DNA of 64,000 bases from Aldrovandia affinis (taxonomy: Eukaryota; Chordata; Actinopteri; Notacanthiformes; Halosauridae): NCBI GenBank assembly GCA_029706075.1, contig JAINUG010000307.1, positions 469,501-533,500 on the forward strand, written 5' to 3'. The stretch's first letter is position 1; each line of letters begins with the position of its first letter. The notes below the pieces were generated by a model. The model was not told where the DNA came from. It saw only the letters and a list, made by a program, of their open reading frames with translations, and did no database searches. A program made the translations under genes and the position numbers. Below are positions 1-11,700 of this stretch, piece by piece.

Positions 1-457
1 GCAGTGCAGGCCTGTCCATACAGCCTGTACTTTCTACCTCTTTAATTACACGGTGCATATTGTACCTCCCCATCCAGCCTTGTGTCATTACATTCTGTTC
101 TACCTACTCCTCCGTCATTAGGTAGGGTATACCTACCCCTTCAGTCATTACTTAGTTGTATACCTATCCTCTCAATTATGACCATTGCTCACCACTAACA
201 TTCTTTCATATCACCTCTAAGTTGAAACGGCTGATTTCATAGTGTTTGAGTAGTGTACTGATTTCAAGTGTTTGAATAGTGGTTAAACATAGCCCACGAT
301 GCATTATAAAGAGACCTTTTATCTGACATGTTCTACGGTTATGGATGAGGTTCTGTACACACCCATAGCCAGTAGAATTTGGAAGTGGCAGTGTAATATG
401 CTTAGTGTACTCTGTGTAATGTGTAATATGTCCTGAAGCTCTGTTGTCACTTTTCAG

Positions 458-1132
458 TGCCTGCGGCTCCTGACCCACACCTTCAACAGTGAATACAACC
501 AGGTGTGCAACAGCATCAGCGACTGCAAGGTAGGAGCACAGAGGAAAGGCCCACCGCCCACTGGGCCGATTCAGCGTGTTTGCAGGGCCCCGTGCGGTTG
601 ACCGATGAGGTTTCTCTTTGTCCGTGTCCCCAGCTGTCAGACATCTCCCCCATGGGCCGTGAGCTGTCCGTGACGAGCCTCAGCAGTGCCACTCTGACCC
701 CGTCCTCCACCTGCCCCTCCCTGGCCGATTCCCGCTGCAGCTCCGTTGACCAGAAGTAAGGCCGCGCTGCTGTTCTAGACGCACCCGGGGATTCCTCCGT
801 TGCTCGTTTGTGAACTTGAGCCCAAAAGTTCAAGAGTGGCTCTTATAGCCACAGCCACAACAGCTGTGTGTCTATAGAGTGGCTGTGCAGTCTGAGTTCC
901 TCGCTCTTCCAGCAGAGGAGCTCCACTTCACCATTTGAATCGTTGAGTCTCGAGCGTTACGGTGATAGATCCTCTTCCAACGTGCCTTTGATGGAGCATT
1001 TGGTGTAAAGTGCAGGGAGAGTCTCATCTTAGTTACTACTGATAAAATATCTTTGGTAAAATATCTTCCAGTCTTAGACTGTCACCATTATCTGGATGAA
1101 TGGAATATCCTGCACCCTTTCCCAAACTGAGC

Positions 1133-1175
<43 letters not shown>

Positions 1176-2797
1176 AGGACCCCGGAGGCCAACTCCCGCG
1201 CCTCCAGCCCCTCCTGCTCGGACTACGAGAACTTCCCCATGGTGCCCACCCTGGAGACCTCCTACCTGGCCCGCGCCGGCAAGAACGAGTTCCTCAACCT
1301 GGTGCCTGACATCGAGGAGATGAGGCCCGGGTGAGCGATCTCACTAATGAATAATTCATATTAATATTAATAGTGCTTTACAGTTAAGGGGGTTGGGAAG
1401 GGACCACCACAACCAGTAGCTTCCACCTAGGTGATGCACGGCAGCCATCTTTGCAGTGGAATGCTCAGTACACATCACTCCCCTTTCCTCCGCCTCACTC
1501 CCGGATACTGACTCAGCCGCTTGCCATTGAGCCTGTCCCAGGGACAAGGGAAGCAAAGGTCCAATCGTGCGTCACGGAGGTTAACGACCGTCCCCTGTTG
1601 TCACTTTAAGGTCCGTTGTGTCGAAGAAGGGGTACCTCAGCTTCATGGAGCCCCGCTCCAACTCGTGGGTGAAGCACTTCGTGGTGGTGCGCCGGCCGTA
1701 CGTCTTCATCTACAACAACGACAAGGACCCCGTGGAGAGGGGCGTGCTCAACCTGTCGACGGCCCAGGTGGAGTACAGCGAGGACCAGCAGGCCATGCTG
1801 AAGGTAGGCCTCGCGCGCAGAAGCACCGCTCCGCACACTCAGAAACCCCTTAAAGGGGATGTGCAATTGGAGAGTTCCTTACCCCATCATTTAGGGGAAA
1901 GACGTTTTGTCTGAAAGTCACAGGCACGCCTCAAAACACCAGGTTCTAAGGAAGGCTTGTTCTCTTTTGATGACAGGGTGTCATAACTTAAATTGCATGT
2001 TACATAATTATTGTGTGATGTGGGTGTGATTATATAGTGTATGTCTGTTGGTGTGAGTTTGTGTATGGACTCAAAACGACATTTCCCCTTGTGGAGTTAA
2101 TAAATTGACACATTGTATTGTATTGAAATTTGTTTTCAGTTTGGCTTTCTATGTTCTTTTGCCTCGTGAGTGACTTTTGTGAGGCACCCCACCTATTTCT
2201 GTGACTCCTGAACAGATTTATTTTTAAATCAGTGGGAATATCTGAATTAAAATTGGACTCCCAGATGGCACATCCAGCTAAAGCACTAGTCCCCCCCACT
2301 CCCCACTTGGCAAAATAGTTTTTAATAATAAATAATCATGTCTTTTTTGCTTGTGGTTCATGTTGTTTATATTATTTGTGTTTAATAGTAATTGAATAAA
2401 AAGTATTTTTGACTTTGTTTCAGACTCCCAACACATTTGCTGTGTGCACAAAACACAGAGGAATACTTCTCCAGGCCAACAATGACAAAGACATGAATGA
2501 CTGGCTGTATGCCTTCAACCCACTGCTGGCAGGGACAATAAGGTACGCATTCAGTTCAGCAGAAAACGGCATTCAGCCTTTAGACAACAAGCATATACAC
2601 GAAACGGCTAATGTATACACACACTATGTTAACAAGGCTGTCGATACATTTCAGTTGTGGGTCATTTGCCCAGTCTTGACTTGAAAACGGTTACGTGAGA
2701 GATGCTGATGTTGTCCTGTGAACCCAGCCTTCATGTTCAACGGTTCTTCCACAGGTCGAAGTTGGCGAGAAGGCGCTCCGGGCTTCTAAAGAAGTGA
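458..2797 (+). CDS. KIF1B: KIF1B C-terminal exons (kinesin-3 motor, partial)
   Basis: Six coding exons, all with AG/GT borders: 458-529, 634-755, 1178-1330, 1611-1803, 2424-2542, 2755-2797 (TGA). Together they give 702 nt (233 codons plus stop) in one frame. The first exon reads [15 protein letters not shown], as in the KIF1B stalk region. Exons 4-5 form the C-terminal PH domain ([52 protein letters not shown]), which in this family binds phosphoinositides on vesicle cargo. The motor and FHA domains lie upstream of the window. Kinesin-3 proteins carry synaptic vesicle precursors and mitochondria along microtubules. KIF1A has a very similar tail; the symbol rests on PGD and CORT following on the same strand, as in human 1p36. 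The last residues, [14 protein letters not shown], differ from mammalian KIF1B. Confidence 0.93.
1136..1172 (+). repeat. (TC)n microsatellite forming a splice acceptor tract
   Basis: An almost pure TC dinucleotide run of about 37 nt ends 4 nt before the AG (1176-1177) of the KIF1B exon that starts at 1178. It therefore serves as that intron's polypyrimidine tract. Confidence 0.9.
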
Positions 2798-5700
2798 GGA
2801 AGACGGTTCGCCCCGAGTGCAGGAAACAGTGCTCCTGTTCTTCTCACTAGCCTTCGAAGATACCGAGTGTTAACACTTATTAATATTTGTGATTATTGAC
2901 GGTTTCCTCTTGTATGTAGACCTGTGGCTTAAGTCTCCTCTCAAGCAACTTAAGTTTAAGTTCCTGAAAACCCACGCCCCCCGTCCATACCCAGCCCCCT
3001 GTATTTCTCCCTCCCTCTCCCTCTCCTCGGCTTTTGTGTTTTCCGATTCGTTCCGTCCTTTGTTTTCATTTGTCACGACTAATCCTTTTTCTAGTAGCAT
3101 GTTGTAATAGTCTGTTTGTGTGTGCACGATTCTTCAGAGCAGCTCTCCTCTCCACTCACTTGAGTTTACTAAGTGTCTGTAAAGATTGTCCTTTATTCAG
3201 TGTTACGTCAGGAACTTTATTCTGCCCGCATGGCAAGAGCAGCGATCCACAGGAGAAGACCGGGTTTGCTTACCAAGCTAATACAAGCGTAACAGTAAAA
3301 CTAGATGAGCGCACGTTGAGCGGACACTCCCCCATTGCCCGTATAGCCAGCCGCTGGCCATTCAGCGAGTTTTTAACCGATGCAAAGGTAGGCTTGCAGA
3401 AATAGGTTTCTGCCCTCTCTTGAGCAGAACTCCCCATCGGATTTTTTGAACAATGGGTTATTACTGAATAGGTCAAATAGGTCTATAACAAATCGTGTAA
3501 CGGTATAAACACGGGTTTTCAACCAGGGGTCCCTGAGCAAGCCGAAAAATAAGTAGTCATGTAAATATAATCTCAAATTATAGCTCACTTGTCACGTGTA
3601 ATTTGCAGTAATGATCGATATGAACAGAATTGCAAATAATGTGCTTGCCATAGCTAACATAGTTTATTTACATGTGTGAGCTACAGCAACATACAGCACG
3701 GAACACATGTTTTTCCAAAGGGGTGGGGGAGGGGGAGTCCCTGCTCTCTCTGTTCCCCTAGAGCAGGTCCTGGCTCTACCAAAAAGGTTGAAAACCCCCT
3801 CCATTAGAAGCACCGTGGTGTCAAACGAGGATTAAAGGAGATTGTTTCCCTGCCCCTCTGTCTGGTACCTGTATGAACTGTACAGTACTTCATTCCACGA
3901 GGCCAAATTCTGTCAGCGCTCATGTTATGTTGGACAATAATTTTGTGTCCAGCATCAAGAGTAGCATTTCACATTAAAACCCACATTCACTTGTTGAAGT
4001 GAATTCTATGGTTTTTGACAGTTTTTAGATATGATGTGTCAGCCAATGGCAGATTTGATGAATACCCCAAAAAGTGTGTGGATTTCTAATTGATCATAGA
4101 ATTCAAGATTGGCCCAAAATGTCTCAAAACACCCCCAGCGTTCACGTACGAGTTTGGGAGCGAAGGCATTCATCATGGTGTTGGAGAAGGGTCTCCACTG
4201 CTACTACTGTCTTTGAATGCTCCATCGTCCAACAGGGAGGTCTCAAGGTGCACCAGTGACAGACAGGCGATTTGGGGGGGCTGACTTAGTGACAGGATTC
4301 CTGCACTTTTCCCTGAGTGCAAGCTGCAGTGAGTGACGCTGAAATACCTTGGGAAAGGAGTTCTGGTGCGTTTGCTATGACGTTGTTTGTTATTTGATGA
4401 AGGTACTGTAACTCTGCATTGTGATCATGAATTTCGGGATGCTGTTTGACGCCTTCAGGCTAACTCAATGAAGAGCTCCTTGTATTGGTTCTCTACAGTG
4501 CCGTAACTTTAGAGCGTAAATGTAGGGTCAGATTCGTATTCTGTTTTTATGGAAATGTGCAGTAGGGCATCTGCAATAGCTCATTCTTAAGAATATCCAC
4601 CCTTGAAACTCTTTTCATTCTGATTATTTAATTATTTTGTATGACCGTTAAGATGTTTGTTTTTTTGTTTCGTTTTTTTACATATGTGTACCTACATTTT
4701 GTCATTTTACAATTTTACATAGAATTCATGTGAAGAGTGGATCAGTTCATTTTTCGCCAGCTACGATGCTCAATGTTATTTTGCACATTACGTTCTTGAC
4801 TGTACGGGACAGAATGAGACGACGAGAGTAAAGACGGAGAAAGTGTTTTGAGTAAAGCCTGCTCTTTTCATTTGGTACTTAAGCACTGGTGGAAGCCATG
4901 TTCAGATTTAACACTGGGATTTACAATGTGTACTGCTGAACGTCATGGGAGACGATTGCTCTGATCCGTATTTCTTTTTATATTATCAGATATTTATTAA
5001 AGTCTTTGCTCCGCCACAAATCTAGCTCCTCTTAAGGTCAAATAATATTACAGTTCTGAGGTAGAAGCAGGATGAGTGGTGCAATCAAGTGTGTTTCTTC
5101 CTCCAAGTCACGTTGCGGTAAATACTACTGACCCGAAGTGTGCAAACAACAGACAGGGCCTCTGGCCAGCCAACCAGCAGGACCTGTGCTCGGCACACTA
5201 GACGGGTGTAGTCTCTGCATGTGCTCCTTTAAGAGAGACTCCGACAGATCACCTCTGCTCCTGTTTGTCCCTCTGCATTCCATTGTAGACGAGCCAGAAT
5301 GGCATCCCTGGTAGAACACACTTTGTTTTGCCCTGGAAGACCTTGGATTTCTGAGAATAGTTTCACAGACCCTGAAATAAAAAAGCATGTTTTGTCTCTG
5401 AGGTTAGCCAGCCTCAAGAACCAAGATGAAGAACTTTGAATGGAACCTGTTACATCGTTACCCATTGTCTGTTGATGCTGTTCTGAAGAAATCCAGACTG
5501 TAAACCTTTTTTATTAGCTTACAGTACTCCAGAGTCCAAATCATTTGCACTGTTGAATCCTAGAAGGTTTGTTACTATATACACATAAAGCTGAACAAAA
5601 TAGTGTCTCGGCAAGATGTATGGGTCTAATCATTGTCAGCGCAAAGATTTCCTTTTTCAGTCACTTGTTTACTAATCTAAAGTTTCAGGAGTTGTTTCAT

Positions 5701-6670
5701 CGCTTGTCTTTTTTAATTGCAATGTATATATTTGTTTCGCGGCTCTTTGCACACAATAAAAGGGTAAAGCCAACTAGTCAAAGAAGGTCTTCAAACAATT
5801 TCATTAATTCCACAGGACTTACTGACCAAGTGAAGGAGGTCAAGAGTAGATTATTTGTGGCACTGTAAGAATTTAAGGCTGCTGGGAGAGAATTTTGAGC
5901 ATGGAAGATGTTGCCTGTATGCTTTTTTTAGTTGTTTTTCTTGTTTTACCAGCATCTAAAAGAACAATATGTAACAAAAACATTGTAATGCAGAAATGCA
6001 TTTAATTTGGAGCTAGATCCTTTTTGATTATTTTTTATTTATGCTCGTTTCCAGCATAGTTTAAAACAAACTTGGTTTGTTTTAAGATATCGTCCAAAAA
6101 TAGAAAATTCTGACATAATGTAGTGATAGCCTGGTACTGTGCTATAGAATTATGATGTCCATGTAGGCCTATATTAGGTTTTGGGGTTTTTGTTTTGTTT
6201 TTTTCTTGGGTAGTACCTTTTAAAAATAATTTGAGACTAGCGATGGCTGAGGCATACAGAAAAGTATCTTACCAAGTTATTCATGTGTACTCACCCCTCA
6301 AAGCTTTCCACCCCACCTTTAAAGCGAAACTAATGGAGAAATTATACCATCTCCCCTCTGGAAGGCTCCTGTTATTTTAAACTACCTGTTGACATTCCCT
6401 CTGCTGTCTTTGGGAAACAAAACAAACATTAACACTGTACATTATTTGACAGATTGGCATCACTTTCATACTGATTTTGTAAATATATATGTTGTATGGA
6501 GCTCAAATTAAAATGTAAATATGTTTCATGTATTTGTAATAATTATAATCCATTCGCTGTATAGCCTAGACGTGTAATGCAGATAACTTAATTCTGTGTA
6601 TGGTAATCTTGCACCATTGAACTGTTTAGTGAATGAGGTAACAATAAAAGTACAACCAGTGCATTAGCAG
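2798..6670 (+). other. KIF1B: KIF1B 3' UTR
   Basis: No coding exon or recognisable transposon is visible between the KIF1B stop and the AATAAA at 6643-6648, which is followed by a short A run at about 6671. I infer one long 3' UTR of roughly 3.9 kb; KIF1-family messages commonly have long 3' UTRs. It includes a G-rich stretch near 3721-3738 on the sense strand. Earlier AATAAA-like sites (for example near 5756 and 6508) could give shorter forms. Confidence 0.6.
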
Positions 6671-6734
6671 AAAAAAAAACTTGTGTACTGTCTCATTCTT
6701 TATGGAAAAAATCTGTTTTTATGAGCATGATGTA

Positions 6735-7115
6735 GTCCTGTAGCTCAGTTTGTAGAGCATGGCACTGGCAATGCTAAGGTTGTGGGTTTGATACCATTGG
6801 ACTACATGTCCGTCGTTTGAATGGGATGGTAAAAACCAAGGTCCTGACTCTCTGGTCATAAAAGATCCCATGGTGCTTTTCTAAAAGAGCAGGTTGTTAA
6901 CCTGGTGTCCTGGCCAAATTCCCAACCAAGACAATATATATGAGATACATTCAATTCATTAATTCCCCTCTCCCTCCTTGCCACTCCACTGTGTATTTGA
7001 TTTGTAGTGAGCTTGTACTGGCGCACTATGGGTGCTGTCGTGTTCACCCAGGTGGGTGCTGCACATTGGTGGTGGTTGAGGTGAGTTGCCCCTATTGTTG
7101 TAAGCGCTATGAATG
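6735..7115 (+). mobile_element. V-SINE-like tRNA-derived retroposon
   Basis: The 5' part resembles a tRNA: an A-box-like tagctcagtttgtagag at about 6741 and a B-box-like gttgtgggtttgatacc at about 6779. The 3' part (about 6960-7110) has the fish SINE core with caggtgggtgctgcacattg and ggtggttgaggtgagttgcc, then a tail near aagcgctatgaatg. The same core occurs in reverse at 52400-52600. The name V-SINE is from memory of the core sequence. Confidence 0.6.
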
Positions 7116-7590
7116 AGTTCCTTGGAGTTCCATTCATTTATTCATGATGTGGCATGACAGGGCAATAGACGACATCGGTGGCAGAAGAAGATCACTCGTC
7201 AAAAAGAGCCAATAATCAATCAAGAATAACCAAAGGGGAATACAACACCACCAAGAAAACAAAGACCCCAGACACAGGACTGTAACTGTTGACTATTCAA
7301 GAAGATAAAAGTCCAAACACATGACACAAGCTTCCTTTTAACCATGGATTAAATTCTGTATACACTCACGTAATATAAGGAGACCCACAGACGACCAGGA
7401 AGACTTCTGCAGGCAGTCTCTGGGGCTCCTTAATGCTGTTACAGCTCATATGAATAAATATTCTCAACTTGTGCTGCAGTGGTGACTTTAGACCCTATTT
7501 AGGGGGGCTTCTAGCCTTCAGCTATACCTATTTAGTTTTTAGCATAATCTTTGCTTTATATTCTCACATTTTTCATGGTTTAAAGTATAC

Positions 7591-7631
7591 AATTCCTGTA
7601 ATTTACAACATATTTGTAAATTACAGGAATT
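7591..7631. repeat. Perfect 18-bp hairpin
   Basis: The arms 7591-7608 (aattcctgtaatttacaa) and 7614-7631 are exact reverse complements separated by 5 nt. It is AT-rich and lies in the KIF1B-PGD intergenic region; no parent element is recognised. Confidence 0.85.
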
Positions 7632-7663
7632 TTGTCATTTGTAACATATAGTTCACAATTCCA

Positions 7664-7925
7664 AGTTGGTACTCTCCATAATTCATACCCTTGATAAAGA
7701 TGAGAAAGGAAGGCTGTTTATAGTAAACAATAGGCTATAGATAATGTGTTATATTGTATGCTCAAAGAAATGGGGAAATTATATTAATTTCAGTCATTTG
7801 TGCCACAATACATTAGTACCCTTAAGATTGAGATTAATTTTCAAGCGTAGCATGTTAATGCAGATTTACTTTTGTTGGATTCTTTTTAAAATAATTATTA
7901 GGGGTGTGAATAATTGTGACATTTA
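7664..7925. mobile_element. Internally deleted Tc1-family copy
   Basis: The left end has attcatacccttgataaag, matching the terminal repeat of the larger Tc1 elements at 26566-28866 and 50405-52297. The rest (gcatgttaatgcagattta, ttgttggattc) matches the subterminal part of the same element at about 28635-28670. The transposase region between these is missing, so this is a MITE-like deletion copy. Confidence 0.6.
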
Positions 7926-7959
7926 TTTTGTGGAAAATAAATATTCCCTATTAATCCTC

Positions 7960-8165
7960 GAATTCCTGATATTCAAAACTCGAGGAATTGCATTTACTGC
8001 TATCAGGAAGTGGAGTTCCCCATATCAGTATATTACCCATTGTTTCCTATGGGAATTTCAGTTTCAGATATTAGAAACTCCACTTCCTGGTATCAATCAG
8101 TGCAATTCTTGATATCAGAAGCTCCAACTCCAGATATATAAAAAATAGTTTCTGATATCAGCAAT
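7960..8165. repeat. Fold-back repeat with TGATATC-like motifs
   Basis: The segment 8001-8017 (tatcaggaagtggagtt) is answered by aactccacttcctggta at 8076-8092, and several gatatcag/ctgatatc-like words recur to 8165. It looks like a degenerate palindromic repeat next to the Tc1 copy. Confidence 0.5.
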
Positions 8166-8529
8166 TGCAATTAAATTGTTCAAGTGTATGTTGAACTGGA
8201 TTTTAACATGCTCAAGTGTCCAGTTCTGTTGGTTTGAGCAATTGACAAGACATTACTAATCAATTGTATATTGGTGCTGCAACCTTACAAGGGACCAGAT
8301 AAGCGTTACACCCTTTTCAACATATTTATTTATAATATATCGCTCTAAAATGAGTTTGTCAAAAAAAAGTCAAATTCATTACAAGCAGGCATAAGTATCA
8401 AAATTCTTTCCTTGAAACAAATTTTCTATGGATTGATTGAGCTGGTCTATGTTACATCCTTATGGGAGGATAACGCCAGATTAAGGAGTGACAGCACGAT
8501 TAAGCCAATGAAAATGCATTTTTCTCTGC

Positions 8530-8744
8530 TCAGAATTTCTGCACCAATGAGAGAACAGGGAGGCGCGGTTTAGGTTTTTTTTTCTTCTGACGACATTATG
8601 TCATTCAGGGCTTTATGTCCGCAGTGAGGTAGGCGTGAGGAACTGCACCTTATCTTGCTTAAACCCGTGGACGAGGAAGTTCAGAGAAATAAGTACCGAG
8701 TGACAGTCTACTTTTTAAGACGGGACCTTAGCACACTTATAATC
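8530..8744 (+). promoter_or_regulatory. PGD: Probable PGD promoter and 5' UTR
   Basis: The segment directly before the PGD ATG carries a CCAAT box at 8542-8546 and a moderately GC-rich stretch around 8565-8660. No TATA box is evident. The transcription start cannot be placed from sequence alone. Confidence 0.35.
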
Positions 8745-11700
8745 ATGGCTCAGTGAGTATGCTTATTTTTTTTTTCTTTTTTCTTTTTATCCCGTGTCGT
8801 CTGTCTTTCCCGAAAAAACACACAACGAGCAGGCTAGATAGCTAGTTCATATCTAATGACATTGGCCATCGCTGACTAGTAGTTTACTTTTTCCGTGAGA
8901 AAGTGTTTTACGGCCACCAGTTGCTAGTATTGAAGTTGGCTAGCTAACGTTACATATATTGCCGTATTTTGTAGCAAATGTATGTGTTGGTGTAGCTAGC
9001 CAGCGACGACATAATTGATCAAATAAAGGCGTTTTTCGCTTCCTCGTATCATCTGTAGCTGGCTAACGTTAGAGAGAGAACGTTTCAACAGATATTAAAT
9101 TAAGTCATTTGACTGATAATCGTCGTTAATCATGGAAAATGTACAATGAAAAAGCAGGTCTTGTACTTTATTTTGACTGTCAGAATATATTTATCCTCTT
9201 GTTGATGACCTCTTTAGTTATAGGCGGATGGTTTAAAGTGAATTATGAGAACGAGTTTTCTTCCAAATCTTGACTCCACTCTTTATGAAAAACTATTAAT
9301 TTTGTTTGTTGTCTAAGATCAATGTTTGTCATGCATGTGATTCAATGCAAATCAAATGATTGTATGTTCCCACAGAGCGGATATTGCCCTTATTGGCCTG
9401 GCAGTGATGGGCCAAAACCTGATACTGAACATGGATGACCATGGCTTTGTGGTAAGTCTTTTCACACTTCTGAAGGAGCAGAACTTTACTTTTTGTTTTC
9501 CAGCAACACGTGCACTAAATCCAAGAAAGGAGTCAAGGAAAACCTGTTCCACGTTCAGTTTGGGCTGTTTTGCTTCCTCGTGCTTGTTTTCCTGCATTTT
9601 TCTTTTGTCTCTGTCCATTGTCTGATTTGCTTCACTTCCCAGGTGTGCGCGTTCAATAGAACAGTCTCCAAGGTGCACGACTTCCTGCAGAACGAGGCCA
9701 AAGGCACCAAGGTGGTGGGTGCAAAGTCTTTGGAAGACATGGTGTCCAAGCTGAAGACCCCACGTCGCATTGTGCTGCTGGTGAAGGCAGGCCAGGCTGT
9801 GGATGACTTCATCGATAAGCTCGTAAGTGAAGGGTGGTCGGCCAGCAGTGCGGACCATGGATGCTAATAAATCCGTGGCTTTTCAGAACCCTCAATTCGT
9901 CCAGCATGGTCCCTTCCACATCTGACCAGTCAGCCTTTGCTTTCTGACTTGTAGTCTTGAGTGTTCCCTCTCCCGTTTCTTCTACAGGTTCCTCTTCTTG
10001 AACCTGGGGACATCATCATTGACGGTGGAAATTCTGAGTACAGAGACACAACTGTGAGTCCATAGAGAGTACTCCAGCAATGTGCTGCGAAAATCCCCGC
10101 AACTATATACACCACTTGTACTTGTAATTTGGTGTACTGTCGTGCTGTAATTTCTTTAATGCATATTTTATGTCTTGCATTTCTGTTGATGCAGCAAACT
10201 ACATTTCCCTTCTGGGGACCATATCTGTGTCTTGATTACGGTTTTCCTAGAATGTTTGTTCTTTGCTCCTGTGGTATGTGTGTGTTTAGCGTCGGTGTAA
10301 GAGCCTGAAGGCGAAGAACCTGCTGTTTGTGGGCAGCGGAGTGAGTGGGGGGGAGGAGGGGGCACGCTATGGTCCCTCACTGATGCCTGGGGGTCACAAG
10401 GAGGCCTGGTGAGTTTCGCCATCTCATCAGTCCTCAAACTGAACATAGTGCCCTTGCGCCTCTTTCCTTTACGTGTTACATTGTCTCGTGGGCTTTCTCA
10501 TTGTCCAATTGATATTTGCAGTAAATAGTTCTTGATATTTGTAGTAAATAGCTATTGCGCAAAATATGATTGTATTAATGCACATCTTGTAAGTCGCTCT
10601 GGATAAGAGCGTCAGTTAAATGCTTAAAATGTAAATGTTAATGTTAATGTTTTCACAGTACATCGGCTTACTTCATCCAAGTTATTTGTTTCACAGTACA
10701 CTTTGAAGCCTTTATACATTTTTCTTCATCCTGTGATGAGAAAGCTCCATTAATTTAATTGCTCTCAATAATTAGTCTACAACTAGACCATGATGAGACC
10801 CGCAATACTGTCTTCCTACAGGCCACATATCAAGGATATTTTCCAGAGCATCGCTGCAAAGGTTGGAACAGGAGAGCCATGTTGCGACTGGGTGAGTGGG
10901 TTGAACATTCCCCCAGGATAACCCGTCTAAGACAATTTGCAGACCCTTGTACGCTATATAGACCTGCCATCACTGTAAAACAATTGACTGATGCCCTGAA
11001 TCTTGTACAGGTGGGAGACGAAGGTGCAGGGCACTTTGTAAAGATGGTCCATAATGGCATTGAGTACGGAGACATGCAGCTGATTTGTGAGGCCTACCAC
11101 CTGATGAAGGAGGTGCTTTGCATGGATCACGACGAGATGGCACAGGTGAGTCCTTCGTAGCAGTGCTCATGCCTCTAGTTGTTAGTTGTCCTTCTGAAAT
11201 ACCTTGTGTGTGTGTGTGTTCTTTTCATAATGAAAGATCTGCAGCAGTGTTGTACAAGCCAGGCTGCCATTGTAAATAAGAATTTGTTCTTAATGGCTTG
11301 CCTGGTTAAATAAAGGTTAAATAAAAAATAAAAATGGTAAAATTGAAGTATTTCTAACCTTGCTTTTGAAACGTTTCAATTCCCCAGACCTTCCTCAAGT
11401 GGAACAAGACAGAACTGGACTCCTTCCTCATTGAAATCACAGCCAACATTTTGAAATACAGAGACTCAGATGGGACACACCTGCTGCCTAAGATCCGAGA
11501 CAGCGCGGGTCAGAAGGGCACAGGGAAGTGGACCGCCATCTCGGCTCTGGAGTATGGCACACCCGTCACCTTAATTGGTAAGACTTTTTGATAAGACCTT
11601 TGTGTAGTTGTGCGTGCAGGGAAAGTCAGCTCACAACAGCGTCTGCAAGTGTGATTTGGCAAGGCTTTTTGTGGTGTACCAGTATTTCCTCCTCAGAAAT

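Noticed and set aside
6735..6815. tRNA gene
   Set aside because: The A and B box-like words are part of a SINE; the anticodon arm and acceptor stem do not pair as in a true tRNA.
9352..9858. 168-codon minus-strand frame opposite PGD exons 2 and 3
   Set aside because: Shadow of the PGD coding exons and intron; the sense strand matches the enzyme exactly.
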